Below are positions 27,544 to 34,893 of a stretch of 64,000 bases of DNA, one piece after another. The stretch is taken from contig CAVXJC010000003.1 in assembly GCA_963762075.1 (NCBI GenBank), forward strand, positions 124,001 through 188,000, written 5' to 3'. The notes under the pieces are model-generated. The model saw nothing but the letters and a program-made list of their open reading frames with translations. It did not search any database and was not told where the DNA came from. Position numbers and translations under genes: made by a program. Position 1 is the first letter of the stretch. Each line of letters begins with the position of its first letter. This DNA comes from JAOUEA01 sp963762075. GTDB taxonomy: Bacteria > Actinomycetota > UBA4738 > HRBIN12.

Positions 27544-27945
27544 GTGGCCGTGGGAACGAACATCACGTATTTCATGTGGCTTCGATGGTCGCGACACGAA
27601 CCGAACGTGGCCTTGGCAAGGGGCGTCAGAGCGCTCGACGCTCGACTCGCCAACCCGGCATACGCGGTGCTGCCCATCACCGGCGTGCTCATGGTGCTCG
27701 ACGGCAACCTGGGGTTCTCAACATTTTGGATCGCGGTCGCGATCGGGCTCTACGTTGCAGTGGGGGCCATCGCCGGGCTGCTGTTCGGCCCGTCGCTCCG
27801 CCGACAGGTGGCGCTGGTGGAATCGGGCGATGTCGCGCCCGACGTGTACGCGGCCGCCGTGAGACGCACCACGACGATGGGCCTGATCACGATGATCCCG
27901 GTCGCGGCGATCCTGTTCCTGATGGTGATGAAACCCACACCCTAG
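27544..27945 (+). CDS. DUF2269-like integral membrane protein, start uncertain
   Basis: A membrane protein with four likely helices. The canonical-start version begins at the GTG at 27544, but it cuts the first helix. The same frame reads upstream as IDTYLWLKLVHILAAIVAVG, the expected beginning of such proteins, back to about 27496, with no ATG, GTG or TTG available. A purine-rich GGGAAGAG at 27482-27489 would suit a start near 27496 (ATC) or 27508 (CTG). The later helices are PAYAVLPITGVLMVLDG, WIAVAIGLYVAVGAIAGLLF and LITMIPVAAILFLMVM. Either a rare start codon or a base error explains this. The stop lies in CTAG, shared with the convergent gene. Confidence 0.6.
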   Translation: MAVGTNITYFMWLRWSRHEPNVALARGVRALDARLANPAYAVLPITGVLMVLDGNLGFSTFWIAVAIGLYVAVGAIAGLLFGPSLRRQVALVESGDVAPDVYAAAVRRTTTMGLITMIPVAAILFLMVMKPTP

Positions 27946-29105
27946 GTTCCGGGATGCGGTGAACCTTGCGGCGACGAGCCGGGGGTGACTCGCGTACCTC
28001 TGCGGCGCTGAAGCTCCAGGTACTCCTTCCGTCGTCGGAACGTGTCGCGAAGCTCTTCGCTCAACGAGTCGACGAACTGATCTCGGTACGCGGCGTCGAC
28101 GAGGATCGTGACCGCGTAGTAGAGGCCGACGAATGCTGCGACCCCGGTCGCGACCCGCAGCAGCGGCTCGTTGACCTGCACGCGATCACCGAACCATGCG
28201 ATCGTGAAGATCACGTCGTCGGGGCGCAGTAACCACGCTTCCCGCACGGCATCGTTGACGAGCAGCGAGCCGAGCACGACGTAGAACAGCCAGATCGCCG
28301 AGCTGACGAAGATCACTTGCAGCATCTCGCTGATCAGCGCAACGGCGGCGAGATTGAGACGCTCCTTGCGGCGGAGCGGCACGTCTCCGACCGCCTCCTC
28401 TCCCTGCACCTCGCGAACGACGCCCGGGAGACGTACGGCGAGGAACACCATGGCGAGCAGCACGAACAACGCGACGGCCGACCAGAACGCGCCGGGCCCG
28501 GGGGTGGTGAACACCTGCCAGATCTCGGTGGTGAAGAACATCACGAGTGAGAAGAACAGCAGCAGTGGAACAGCACGCACGAGCACCGTCACCGACGTGG
28601 CGAGCTGTTGGAAGAAGCGAGCGCCTGCCCATCGCACGATCGACAGCAGACCGAATCCGATCACGAGGTAGACCAACCACAGCAGCGCGGAGTTCACGAG
28701 CATCGTGTTGAACCCGAACAGGAACTGACGGCTGAAGATGATCGGCAGCAACGCCGGCAGCACGACGAAGGCGGCGAGCTCGGGTTTGCCCACCCGCCGT
28801 GGCACCGAGAAGAACGGGCGTCCCCGCACCAGATTCAGCAGGCCGAACGCGCCGAGCAGGATCGCGGCCCCGCCAAGGGCGAGCAGCAGGTTGGCCGACC
28901 CAGCGTCGAGGTCGGTCGCATTCACGAACTCGAGCACGAACACGAGCGTCAAGAACGGGATCGCGCGCGTGAAGACATCCTCGGCAGCCGAGAAGTCCAC
29001 GATCAGATTCGGCAGCCCGTCGTCTCGGAAGCCGCGTTCCAGCTCGGCGATGCGCGCCTCGTCCTCGTCCATGATGCGATCGTTCTCCCTCACCCCGGCA
29101 TCCAA
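27942..29105 (-). CDS. Multi-pass membrane protein of unknown function
   Basis: A 387-residue protein with about eight hydrophobic helices and a charged cytosolic N terminus (DEDEARIAELERGFRDDG). Helices include IPFLTLVFVLEFV, LAAFVVLPALLPIIF, LLWLVYLVIGFGLLSIV, AVPLLLFFSLVMFF, SAVALFVLLAMVFLAV and VFVSSAIWLFYVVLGSLLV. The C terminus (DSLSEELRDTFRRRKEYLELQRRRG) is likely a cytoplasmic coiled helix. I do not recognise a named family. A shorter start at the ATG 33 bases inside (MDEDEARI) is possible. Its last codons share CTAG with the preceding convergent gene. No catalytic motif is visible. Confidence 0.7.
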   Translation of the reverse strand: MDAGVRENDRIMDEDEARIAELERGFRDDGLPNLIVDFSAAEDVFTRAIPFLTLVFVLEFVNATDLDAGSANLLLALGGAAILLGAFGLLNLVRGRPFFSVPRRVGKPELAAFVVLPALLPIIFSRQFLFGFNTMLVNSALLWLVYLVIGFGLLSIVRWAGARFFQQLATSVTVLVRAVPLLLFFSLVMFFTTEIWQVFTTPGPGAFWSAVALFVLLAMVFLAVRLPGVVREVQGEEAVGDVPLRRKERLNLAAVALISEMLQVIFVSSAIWLFYVVLGSLLVNDAVREAWLLRPDDVIFTIAWFGDRVQVNEPLLRVATGVAAFVGLYYAVTILVDAAYRDQFVDSLSEELRDTFRRRKEYLELQRRRGTRVTPGSSPQGSPHPGT

Positions 29106-29157
29106 CCACGCCCGCGCCCATCGCTTGTGCAGGTGCGTCGCCTGTCATCGGCGCCGA

Positions 29158-29163
29158 TAGGCT
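29158..29163 (+). promoter_or_regulatory. Candidate -10 box (leaderless) for the PIG-L gene
   Basis: TAGGCT ends six bases before the GTG start at 29170, and there is no Shine-Dalgarno sequence, which fits a leaderless transcript. No convincing -35 is visible. Confidence 0.5.
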
Positions 29164-29169
29164 GACGAT

Positions 29170-29880
29170 GTGCAACATCGATCGTTCTCGAGCGCGTTGG
29201 TGCTGGTCGCCCACCCCGACGACGCGGAGTTCATGTGCGGTGGAACGGTCGCCGCGTGGACCCGCGACGGCTGCGAGGTGCACTACGTGATCTGCACCGA
29301 CGGATCGGCGGGCTCCAACGAGCCGGGCGCGAGCCGGAAGCTCGTCGCCCCCGTCCGTGAACGCGAACAGCGCGCGGCCGCCGACGTGCTCGGCGTCACG
29401 AGCGTGACGTTCCTCGGCGAGGCCGACGGCTTGCTCGAAGTGACGCCGGTCACTCGCAAGAAGGTCACCCGCGAGATCCGACGGCTACGGCCAGAGGTGC
29501 TGATCGCTCCCGATCCCGCCCGCCTCTGGTCGGGCCAGGGCTACATCAACCATTGGGATCACAAGCAGGCGGGGCTGCTCGCACTCACCGCCGTCATGCC
29601 CGACGCGCCGACCCGGGTGATGTTCCAAGAGCTCGAGGACGAAGGCATCGAGCCGTTCGAGATCCCCAACCTGTGGCTCTCGACCAACGAGCCCGACACG
29701 TACGTCGACATCACGAAGACGATCGATATCAAGCTGCAGGCGCTCGCCCAGCATGTCTCGGAGGAAGGCGAGGCGGCGGCGCCGTGGGTGCGGGAACGGG
29801 CTCGGCAGACCGGTGAAGAGGCGGGTCTCGAGTACGCCGAGGCGTTCAAGGCGTTCCGCTTCGTGGACGACGATGAGTAG
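29170..29880 (+). CDS. PIG-L-family zinc deacetylase
   Basis: A 236-residue PIG-L/LmbE-like protein that would remove an acetyl group from an N-acetylglucosaminyl conjugate; relatives include MshB and Mca of mycothiol metabolism. The zinc motif HPDD is in VAHPDDAEFMCGGTVAAW at the N terminus, and the third ligand histidine appears in YINHWDHKQAG. The rest (EVHYVICTDGSAGS, RPEVLIAPDP) follows family order. It is not obviously a mycothiol enzyme: no partner genes lie nearby. The following DUF5319 gene starts directly at its stop, so the two are probably cotranscribed. A leaderless start from the TAGGCT box is likely. Confidence 0.85.
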   Translation: MQHRSFSSALVLVAHPDDAEFMCGGTVAAWTRDGCEVHYVICTDGSAGSNEPGASRKLVAPVREREQRAAADVLGVTSVTFLGEADGLLEVTPVTRKKVTREIRRLRPEVLIAPDPARLWSGQGYINHWDHKQAGLLALTAVMPDAPTRVMFQELEDEGIEPFEIPNLWLSTNEPDTYVDITKTIDIKLQALAQHVSEEGEAAAPWVRERARQTGEEAGLEYAEAFKAFRFVDDDE

Positions 29881-30402
29881 GTGAACATGGAATTCGACAT
29901 GGGCAGCGGGCACGACGAGCCTTTCGATCTGAGCCCCGATGAGCGGCGCGATATCGAGGCCGATCTCGACGACCTCGCAGCGATGCGCACGGTCTTCTCG
30001 CCGCAGGGGGTCAAGGGCGTCGTGATCGCGTGCCAGGACTGTGGCTCGAACCACTTCTTCGAGTGGGAGCTGTTGCGCGACAACCTCGAGCAGATGCTCA
30101 CGACGGGGGAGCCCCGCCCCCACGAGCCGGCGTTCGAGCTGGCCGAGAGCGAGTACATCCAGTGGGACTACGGCAAGGGCTACGTCGATGCGCTCGCCGA
30201 CACGGGTCTCGAGCCCGATCGTCGCATCGAGGTCACGCACTGCCCATGGTGCGAGACGCCGTTCGACGGCTCGTTCGCGTTCTGCCCCACGTGTGGTCGC
30301 ACGCTCGCGACGGTGCGTCTCTACCGCGAGCTCCTCAATCGTGGTTTCGATGAACGTGACGTGCGCGCGCTGCTCGTGCGGGCCGGTTACGAGCCCTTCT
30401 GA
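29881..30402 (+). CDS. DUF5319 protein with C-terminal zinc ribbon
   Basis: A 173-residue protein whose N-terminal two thirds match the actinobacterial DUF5319 family: LSPDERRDIEADLDDLAAM, GVKGVVIACQDCGSNHFFEW, LLRDNLEQML and EYIQWDYGKGYVDAL. A C-terminal extension adds a CPWC...CPTC zinc ribbon (HCPWCETPFDGSFAFCPTC) and a helical tail. The first CxxC (ACQDC) may join the metal site. DUF5319 proteins are small cytosolic actinomycete markers with no known activity. The GTG at 29881 abuts the previous stop; an ATG two codons later is an alternative. The zinc-ribbon addition is worth noting. Confidence 0.78.
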   Translation: MNMEFDMGSGHDEPFDLSPDERRDIEADLDDLAAMRTVFSPQGVKGVVIACQDCGSNHFFEWELLRDNLEQMLTTGEPRPHEPAFELAESEYIQWDYGKGYVDALADTGLEPDRRIEVTHCPWCETPFDGSFAFCPTCGRTLATVRLYRELLNRGFDERDVRALLVRAGYEPF

Positions 30403-30509
30403 ATCGCTGCGCTCCGATCCGTTGCGCACCCGCGACTTGCGCGCTCGCCTCGGCGGGAGCACGATACGAACCTGCTCGCCAGTCATGTCCGCGGGAAGGG
30501 GGAGGGCCG

Positions 30510-30830
30510 ATGGCACGCTTCATGTTCAAGGTGTCCTACAGCAAGGAGGGCATGCAGGGCGTCATCAAGGAAGGCGCCGCGAACCGGAAGACCTTCATCG
30601 AGAAGATGGCCGCCGAGATGGGTGGCTCGATCAGCTCGTTCGACTTCGCGTTCGGCGACACCGACGCGTACGTCATCGCCGAGATGGAAGATCAGGTCAC
30701 CGCTGCAGCGGTGGCGACCGCCGTCGCCGCGTCGGGGGCTGGCACCATCGAGACCGTCGTGCTGCTCTCGGCCGACGACGTCGACCGCGCGATCGGGAAG
30801 CACGCGCCGTATCGGGCGCCCGGCGCCTGA
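30510..30830 (+). CDS. GYD-domain protein
   Basis: A 106-residue small cytosolic protein of the GYD family. The core is MFKVSYSKEGMQGVIKEGAA, then FDFAFGDTDAYVIAEMEDQ and a helix-rich end with TIETVVLLSADDVDRAIGKH. GYD proteins form ferredoxin-like dimers related to dimeric alpha/beta barrel domains; their ligand is unknown. The ATG at 30510 follows a strong GGGGGAGGG ribosome site. It is the last plus-strand gene before the convergent ligD gene, 15 bases apart. No operon partner is evident. Confidence 0.82.
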   Translation: MARFMFKVSYSKEGMQGVIKEGAANRKTFIEKMAAEMGGSISSFDFAFGDTDAYVIAEMEDQVTAAAVATAVAASGAGTIETVVLLSADDVDRAIGKHAPYRAPGA

Positions 30831-30845
30831 GAGCCGCGCGCGCCG

Positions 30846-33434
30846 TCACCGTCGCTTCCTCTTCGCGTCCGATACCTGACGGGAGCCGGCCAACGGCTCC
30901 AGCACGCAGTCCTCTGGGGCGAGGTCGGGTCGCATCCCTCGGAACGACGGCGCGCGCATCTTCCCCGAGCTCTTCGTGATCTCGAGGAAGCGCACCTCGC
31001 AGACGAGGTCAGGTTCCACGAACGTGGCGCCCTTCACCGCGGCGAGATCGGGGTCGTCGATCGCCGGGTTCGGTCGCACCGATGGCGCAAGGTCCTTCAT
31101 CAGGGATCCGAGCAGGCGCTCCGTGAACCCCGATCCGACCTGCCCGACCCAGCGCATGGCACCGCTGTCATCGAGCGCGCCGACGAGCAGGGCGCCGAAC
31201 GATCCCTCGCGGCCACCCTTGCCGCGCGTGAACCCCAAGATCACGCACGCCTGGGTGTTCATGAGCTTGAGCTTGCGCCAGTCGGGACTGCGCCGGCCGG
31301 GGAGATAGACGGAGCCCTTCCGCTTCGCCATGACCCCTTCGAGGCCGAGCTCCGCGGCCGTGGCGGTGAAGGCGACCCCGTCGCCCTCGGCGTGGGTCGT
31401 CACCTGCAACCGGTGGTCCTGCTCCACGACGAGCTCGAGCAGCTCCCGGCGCTGCTCGAGCGGGAGTGCGGTCGTGTCGTGGCCGTCCAGCCAGAGCAGG
31501 TCGAACGCCACCAGCGAGACGGGTGTGATCTTCGCCGCACGTGCGATCGCGCGCTCGCCCGACAGGTTCATGCGCCCCTGAAGCACCTCGAACGATGGAC
31601 GTCCGGCATCGTCGAGCGCCACGATCTCGCCGTCGATCACAGCGTTCACCTGATCGACGAGCTCATGCACCATGTGCAGCTCGGGGTACTGGCTCGTCGC
31701 ATCTCGCCCGGTGCGTGTGCGCACGACGGTCTCGCCCGTCGAAAGCTCGGCCATGCACCTGATGCCGTCGAGCTTCGGCTCGAACCACCATTCCGGGTCG
31801 TCGAAGGCCTCCCAGCCGCCTTCGGCGAGCATCGGCTCGAACCGCGGCGGCGCGGCGATCGCCGGTGCGTTCTGGGCGCTCGCCAGGAAGCCGAGCCAGT
31901 CGCGGTTCGTCTTCACGAAGTGGAACTCGAGACCGGGATAGCGCCTGCCGTGCAGCACGAACGAGACCTTCGAATCGGTCCATTCGACCGTCTCGTACCA
32001 GCCGTCGTCGAAGATGCGCACCTCGCCGGCGCCGTAGTGGCCTTCGGGGATCGTGCCTTCGAACGTGCCGTATTCGAGCGGGTGGACCTCGGTCTGCACG
32101 GCGAGCCGCTTGTCTCCCTTGGCGATCGGGAGTCCCCTGGGCACCGCCCACGACGGCAATCCGCCGTCTCGCTCGAGCCGCACGTCGTAGTGCAGCCGGG
32201 TTGCACGGTGCTTGTGGATCACGAACGAGTTTCCCCCTGATGCGATGTCACCGGGTGCCGGCTCGGTCGTGCCCTCGGGACCGAAGTCGCGACGTCGCAC
32301 GTACTCGAACAGTGCCGGATCCTTCGACGCGGCCGCGATCTCCTCAGCCGTGCGACTGGCGACGCTCTCGGCGGCGGTTCGAGGAAGCGGCCCGCTCGAG
32401 ACCGGCGCCTCGGACTCCTCAGGGTCGACGTCGAGCGCTTCGAGCGCGGTCGCCAGGTCCATCGCCTCGGTGCGCACGCCCTCGAAGAGGTCGCCGATCC
32501 GCTCGAATCGTTCCCACACGTTGTCGATGCGGAAGTCGCTCGGCTCGAACCCGCCCTCGAAGACCTCGTCCCACGTGAGCGGCGTGGAGACCGGGGCGCG
32601 AGGCTCTGGTCGCAGCGAATACGCCGCGGAGATGTTGGCACCCGAGCGATTCATGTTGTGGTCGATGAAGATCTTGCCGGTGCGATCGGCGATCTTCCAC
32701 GCCATGGTGACGCGGTCGGGATCGGCGCCCTTGATCAGCCTTCCGGCGGCACCCACGAACGCGCGCACCGTGTCGTACGAGTACGTGCCTCGCAGTATCG
32801 GCACGTAGATCTGTAGCCCGGTCGCGCCGCTCGTCTTCGGGAACGAGGTCAGCCCGAGCTGATCCAGCAACACCTTGATGTGGCGCGCGACGACGAGAAC
32901 ATCCTCGTAGGTGTAGGGCTCGAACGGATCAAGGTCGAAGAAGAGGTAATCGGGGTGTGCCACGTCGTCGCATCGAGAGTGCAGCGGGTGGAACTCGATG
33001 CACCCGAGGTTGGTCACGTACAACAGACCAGCCGCGTCCACGATCGTGAGGTAGTCGATCTCCCCGCCCTTGGCCTCGTCGCTCTGCACGACGCAGCGAC
33101 CCAGCCAGTCGGGGGTGTGCGCGGGCGCGGACTTCTCGTAGAAGAACGGCCCGTCGATGCCGTCAGGCATGCGTTTCATCGTGAGCGGCCGCTGGACGAG
33201 ATGCGGCACGATCAGCGACGCAACGTTGAAGTAGAAGGCGACCAGGTCACCCTTGGTGTAGCCCTCGTTGGGCCAGAAGATCTTGGTGAGGTTCGACAGG
33301 CGCAGCTCGCGCCCGTCGACCTCTGCCCACCATGCGTCGCTGTCGCGGGTCGTCTCGAGCTGACGCGGCATCTCGACCGTGAACGCCTCTTTCGAGGTGC
33401 GCGCTCGCTTCCGCTTCGGGGCCATAGTCGTCAT
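30846..33434 (-). CDS. ligD: Multifunctional DNA ligase LigD (POL-PE-LIG)
   Basis: LigD of bacterial non-homologous end joining, about 862 residues. The N-terminal primase-like polymerase domain (about 30-330) has LSNLTKIFWPNEGYTKGDLV and the catalytic FDLDP at 166-170. The central 3'-phosphoesterase domain (about 400-525) begins FVIHKHRATRLHYDVRLE. The C-terminal ATP-dependent ligase domain (about 545-860) holds the adenylation lysine in EPKLDGIR and ends with the OB-fold region FLEITKSSGKMRAPSF. POL-PE-LIG is the order in mycobacterial LigD. The start may be the ATG at 33434 or 33425. A Ku gene is divergently placed nearby, completing the pathway. Confidence 0.93.
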   Translation of the reverse strand: MTTMAPKRKRARTSKEAFTVEMPRQLETTRDSDAWWAEVDGRELRLSNLTKIFWPNEGYTKGDLVAFYFNVASLIVPHLVQRPLTMKRMPDGIDGPFFYEKSAPAHTPDWLGRCVVQSDEAKGGEIDYLTIVDAAGLLYVTNLGCIEFHPLHSRCDDVAHPDYLFFDLDPFEPYTYEDVLVVARHIKVLLDQLGLTSFPKTSGATGLQIYVPILRGTYSYDTVRAFVGAAGRLIKGADPDRVTMAWKIADRTGKIFIDHNMNRSGANISAAYSLRPEPRAPVSTPLTWDEVFEGGFEPSDFRIDNVWERFERIGDLFEGVRTEAMDLATALEALDVDPEESEAPVSSGPLPRTAAESVASRTAEEIAAASKDPALFEYVRRRDFGPEGTTEPAPGDIASGGNSFVIHKHRATRLHYDVRLERDGGLPSWAVPRGLPIAKGDKRLAVQTEVHPLEYGTFEGTIPEGHYGAGEVRIFDDGWYETVEWTDSKVSFVLHGRRYPGLEFHFVKTNRDWLGFLASAQNAPAIAAPPRFEPMLAEGGWEAFDDPEWWFEPKLDGIRCMAELSTGETVVRTRTGRDATSQYPELHMVHELVDQVNAVIDGEIVALDDAGRPSFEVLQGRMNLSGERAIARAAKITPVSLVAFDLLWLDGHDTTALPLEQRRELLELVVEQDHRLQVTTHAEGDGVAFTATAAELGLEGVMAKRKGSVYLPGRRSPDWRKLKLMNTQACVILGFTRGKGGREGSFGALLVGALDDSGAMRWVGQVGSGFTERLLGSLMKDLAPSVRPNPAIDDPDLAAVKGATFVEPDLVCEVRFLEITKSSGKMRAPSFRGMRPDLAPEDCVLEPLAGSRQVSDAKRKRR

Positions 33435-33505
33435 GCTAACGACAGTCTCGAGACCCAACGGTTCCCGTAGCCTTCCCGCCTGCAGACCGCAAGGAGCGAC
33501 CGACG

Positions 33506-33757
33506 ATGACCGACTGGCTGATGCAAGCCGCCTCGACGCTCGGCGTCGAAGCGCTCGACCACGAATCGCAGGAACGACTGCTGGGCGCTGCCCGCGACGT
33601 CGCGCACGGTGTGGAACGCAAGCTCACGCCCATCGCGACGTATCTGCTCGGGGTCGCTGTCGAGCGGCGCGTTGCCGCGGGCGAAGCGCGCCCGGTCGCG
33701 TTCGCCGCGGGCCTGGCCGACCTCGAGCGCGCGATCGACGCCGACCACGGGGCCTGA
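33506..33757 (+). CDS. Small DUF6457-like protein
   Basis: An 83-residue helical protein. Its sequence (WLMQAASTLGVEAL, LLGAARDVAHGVERKLTPIATYLLGVAVER) resembles the DUF6457 type, a short domain usually found beside or fused to molybdopterin-cofactor genes. Here it lies between ligD and ku, with a Shine-Dalgarno AAGGAG before the ATG at 33506. No metal or nucleotide motif is seen. A moaE gene is far away at 60 kb. Its position between the NHEJ genes may be chance. Confidence 0.6.
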   Translation: MTDWLMQAASTLGVEALDHESQERLLGAARDVAHGVERKLTPIATYLLGVAVERRVAAGEARPVAFAAGLADLERAIDADHGA

Positions 33758-33852
33758 ACGCCTTCCGGCACGTCGGCCACGGGGGATAGACTCCGAGGTA
33801 CCGCGCGCCGAAGGTGCGCACCGGGAGCCACGGACTTCCTCGGAGGGACTCC

Positions 33853-34776
33853 ATGCCAAGATCGATGTGGAAAGGGGCCATCTCGTTCGGCCTCGTGACC
33901 ATCCCGGTGGCCGTGTACCCGGCCACCGAGGAGAAGACCCTGCGTTTCAACCAGCTCCACGACGAAGACATGGGGCGCATCCGCTACAAGCGCGTGTGCG
34001 AGAAGGACGGTGAGATCGTCGACTTCGAGCACATCGTGAAGGGTTACGAGTACGAGAAGGACCGCTACGTCGTGCTCACCGACGACGACTTCGATGCGGT
34101 ACCGGTCGAGTCGAGCCGCGCGATCGACATCCAGCAGTTCGTCGACCTCGATGAGATCGACCCGATGTTGTTCAAGAAGAGCTATTACCTCGCCCCCGAC
34201 GAGACCGGCGCCAAGGCCTACGCCCTGTTGCGCGAGGCGATGAGTCAGGACAACAAGGTCGGTATCGCCAAGGTGAGCTTCCGCGACAAGGAGCATCTCG
34301 CGGCACTGCGTTTCAAAGACGATGCGTTCGTTCTCGAGACGATGTACTGGCCCGACGAGATCCGCGCGGCCGATCTCGGCGACGTCGACGTGAGCTCGAA
34401 AGCCCGTGGACAGGAAGTCGAGATGGCTCGCCAGCTCATCGAGAACCTCACCGCCGAGTGGAACCCCGACGAGTTCACCGACGAGTACCGCGAGGCGCTG
34501 ATGCGCATCGTCGAGGCCAAGATCAACGGTGAGGAGATCGAGGTCGTCGAGGCCGAGCCTGCGGCCAAGGTCGTCGACCTCATGGCCGCCTTGAAGGCGA
34601 GCGTCGCGGCAGCCAAGAAGGAGGCCGACACCGACGAGGCCGATATCGCACCGACGAGGAAGAAGGCGGCGGCCAAGAAGCCGGCGTCGAAGAAGGCCGC
34701 CGCCAAGAAGGCCACGGCGAAGAAGGCCACCGCCAAGGCGAAGACGCCTGCTCGGAAGAAGGCCGTCGGGGAGTGA
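33853..34776 (+). CDS. ku: Ku DNA end-binding protein
   Basis: Bacterial Ku, 307 residues, which threads onto DNA ends as a homodimer and recruits LigD. The N terminus MWKGAISFGLVTIPVAVYPA and the core VCEKDGEIVDFEHIVKGYEYEKDRYVVLTD are typical of the Ku beta-barrel. Further core is in IDIQQFVDLDEIDPMLFKKSYYLAP. A low-complexity, lysine/alanine-rich tail (KKAAAKK-type repeats, from about residue 265) follows, like the long basic tails of mycobacterial Ku that aid DNA binding. The ATG at 33853 is preceded by GGAGGG. Ku and LigD together support an NHEJ pathway. Confidence 0.94.
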   Translation: MPRSMWKGAISFGLVTIPVAVYPATEEKTLRFNQLHDEDMGRIRYKRVCEKDGEIVDFEHIVKGYEYEKDRYVVLTDDDFDAVPVESSRAIDIQQFVDLDEIDPMLFKKSYYLAPDETGAKAYALLREAMSQDNKVGIAKVSFRDKEHLAALRFKDDAFVLETMYWPDEIRAADLGDVDVSSKARGQEVEMARQLIENLTAEWNPDEFTDEYREALMRIVEAKINGEEIEVVEAEPAAKVVDLMAALKASVAAAKKEADTDEADIAPTRKKAAAKKPASKKAAAKKATAKKATAKAKTPARKKAVGE

Positions 34777-34893
34777 CCTTTCGCGATCTCCAAAGGGGCT
34801 CGCCAGGCCCGAGGATCTCGACGCCGTGGTCGAGTTGCACGACGTGCACGAGAAACAGGTGACCTGCGTGTGGCGGACGATCGGTCGTCGCCG

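Noticed and set aside
26370..27962. A 530-residue plus-strand frame opposite the DAG-kinase-like gene
   Set aside because: Opposite-strand shadow; no recognisable motif, and it crosses into the real membrane gene.
34600..34776. Repeated AAGAAGGCC-like bases as a DNA repeat element
   Set aside because: They encode the Lys/Ala-rich tail of Ku, a known low-complexity feature.
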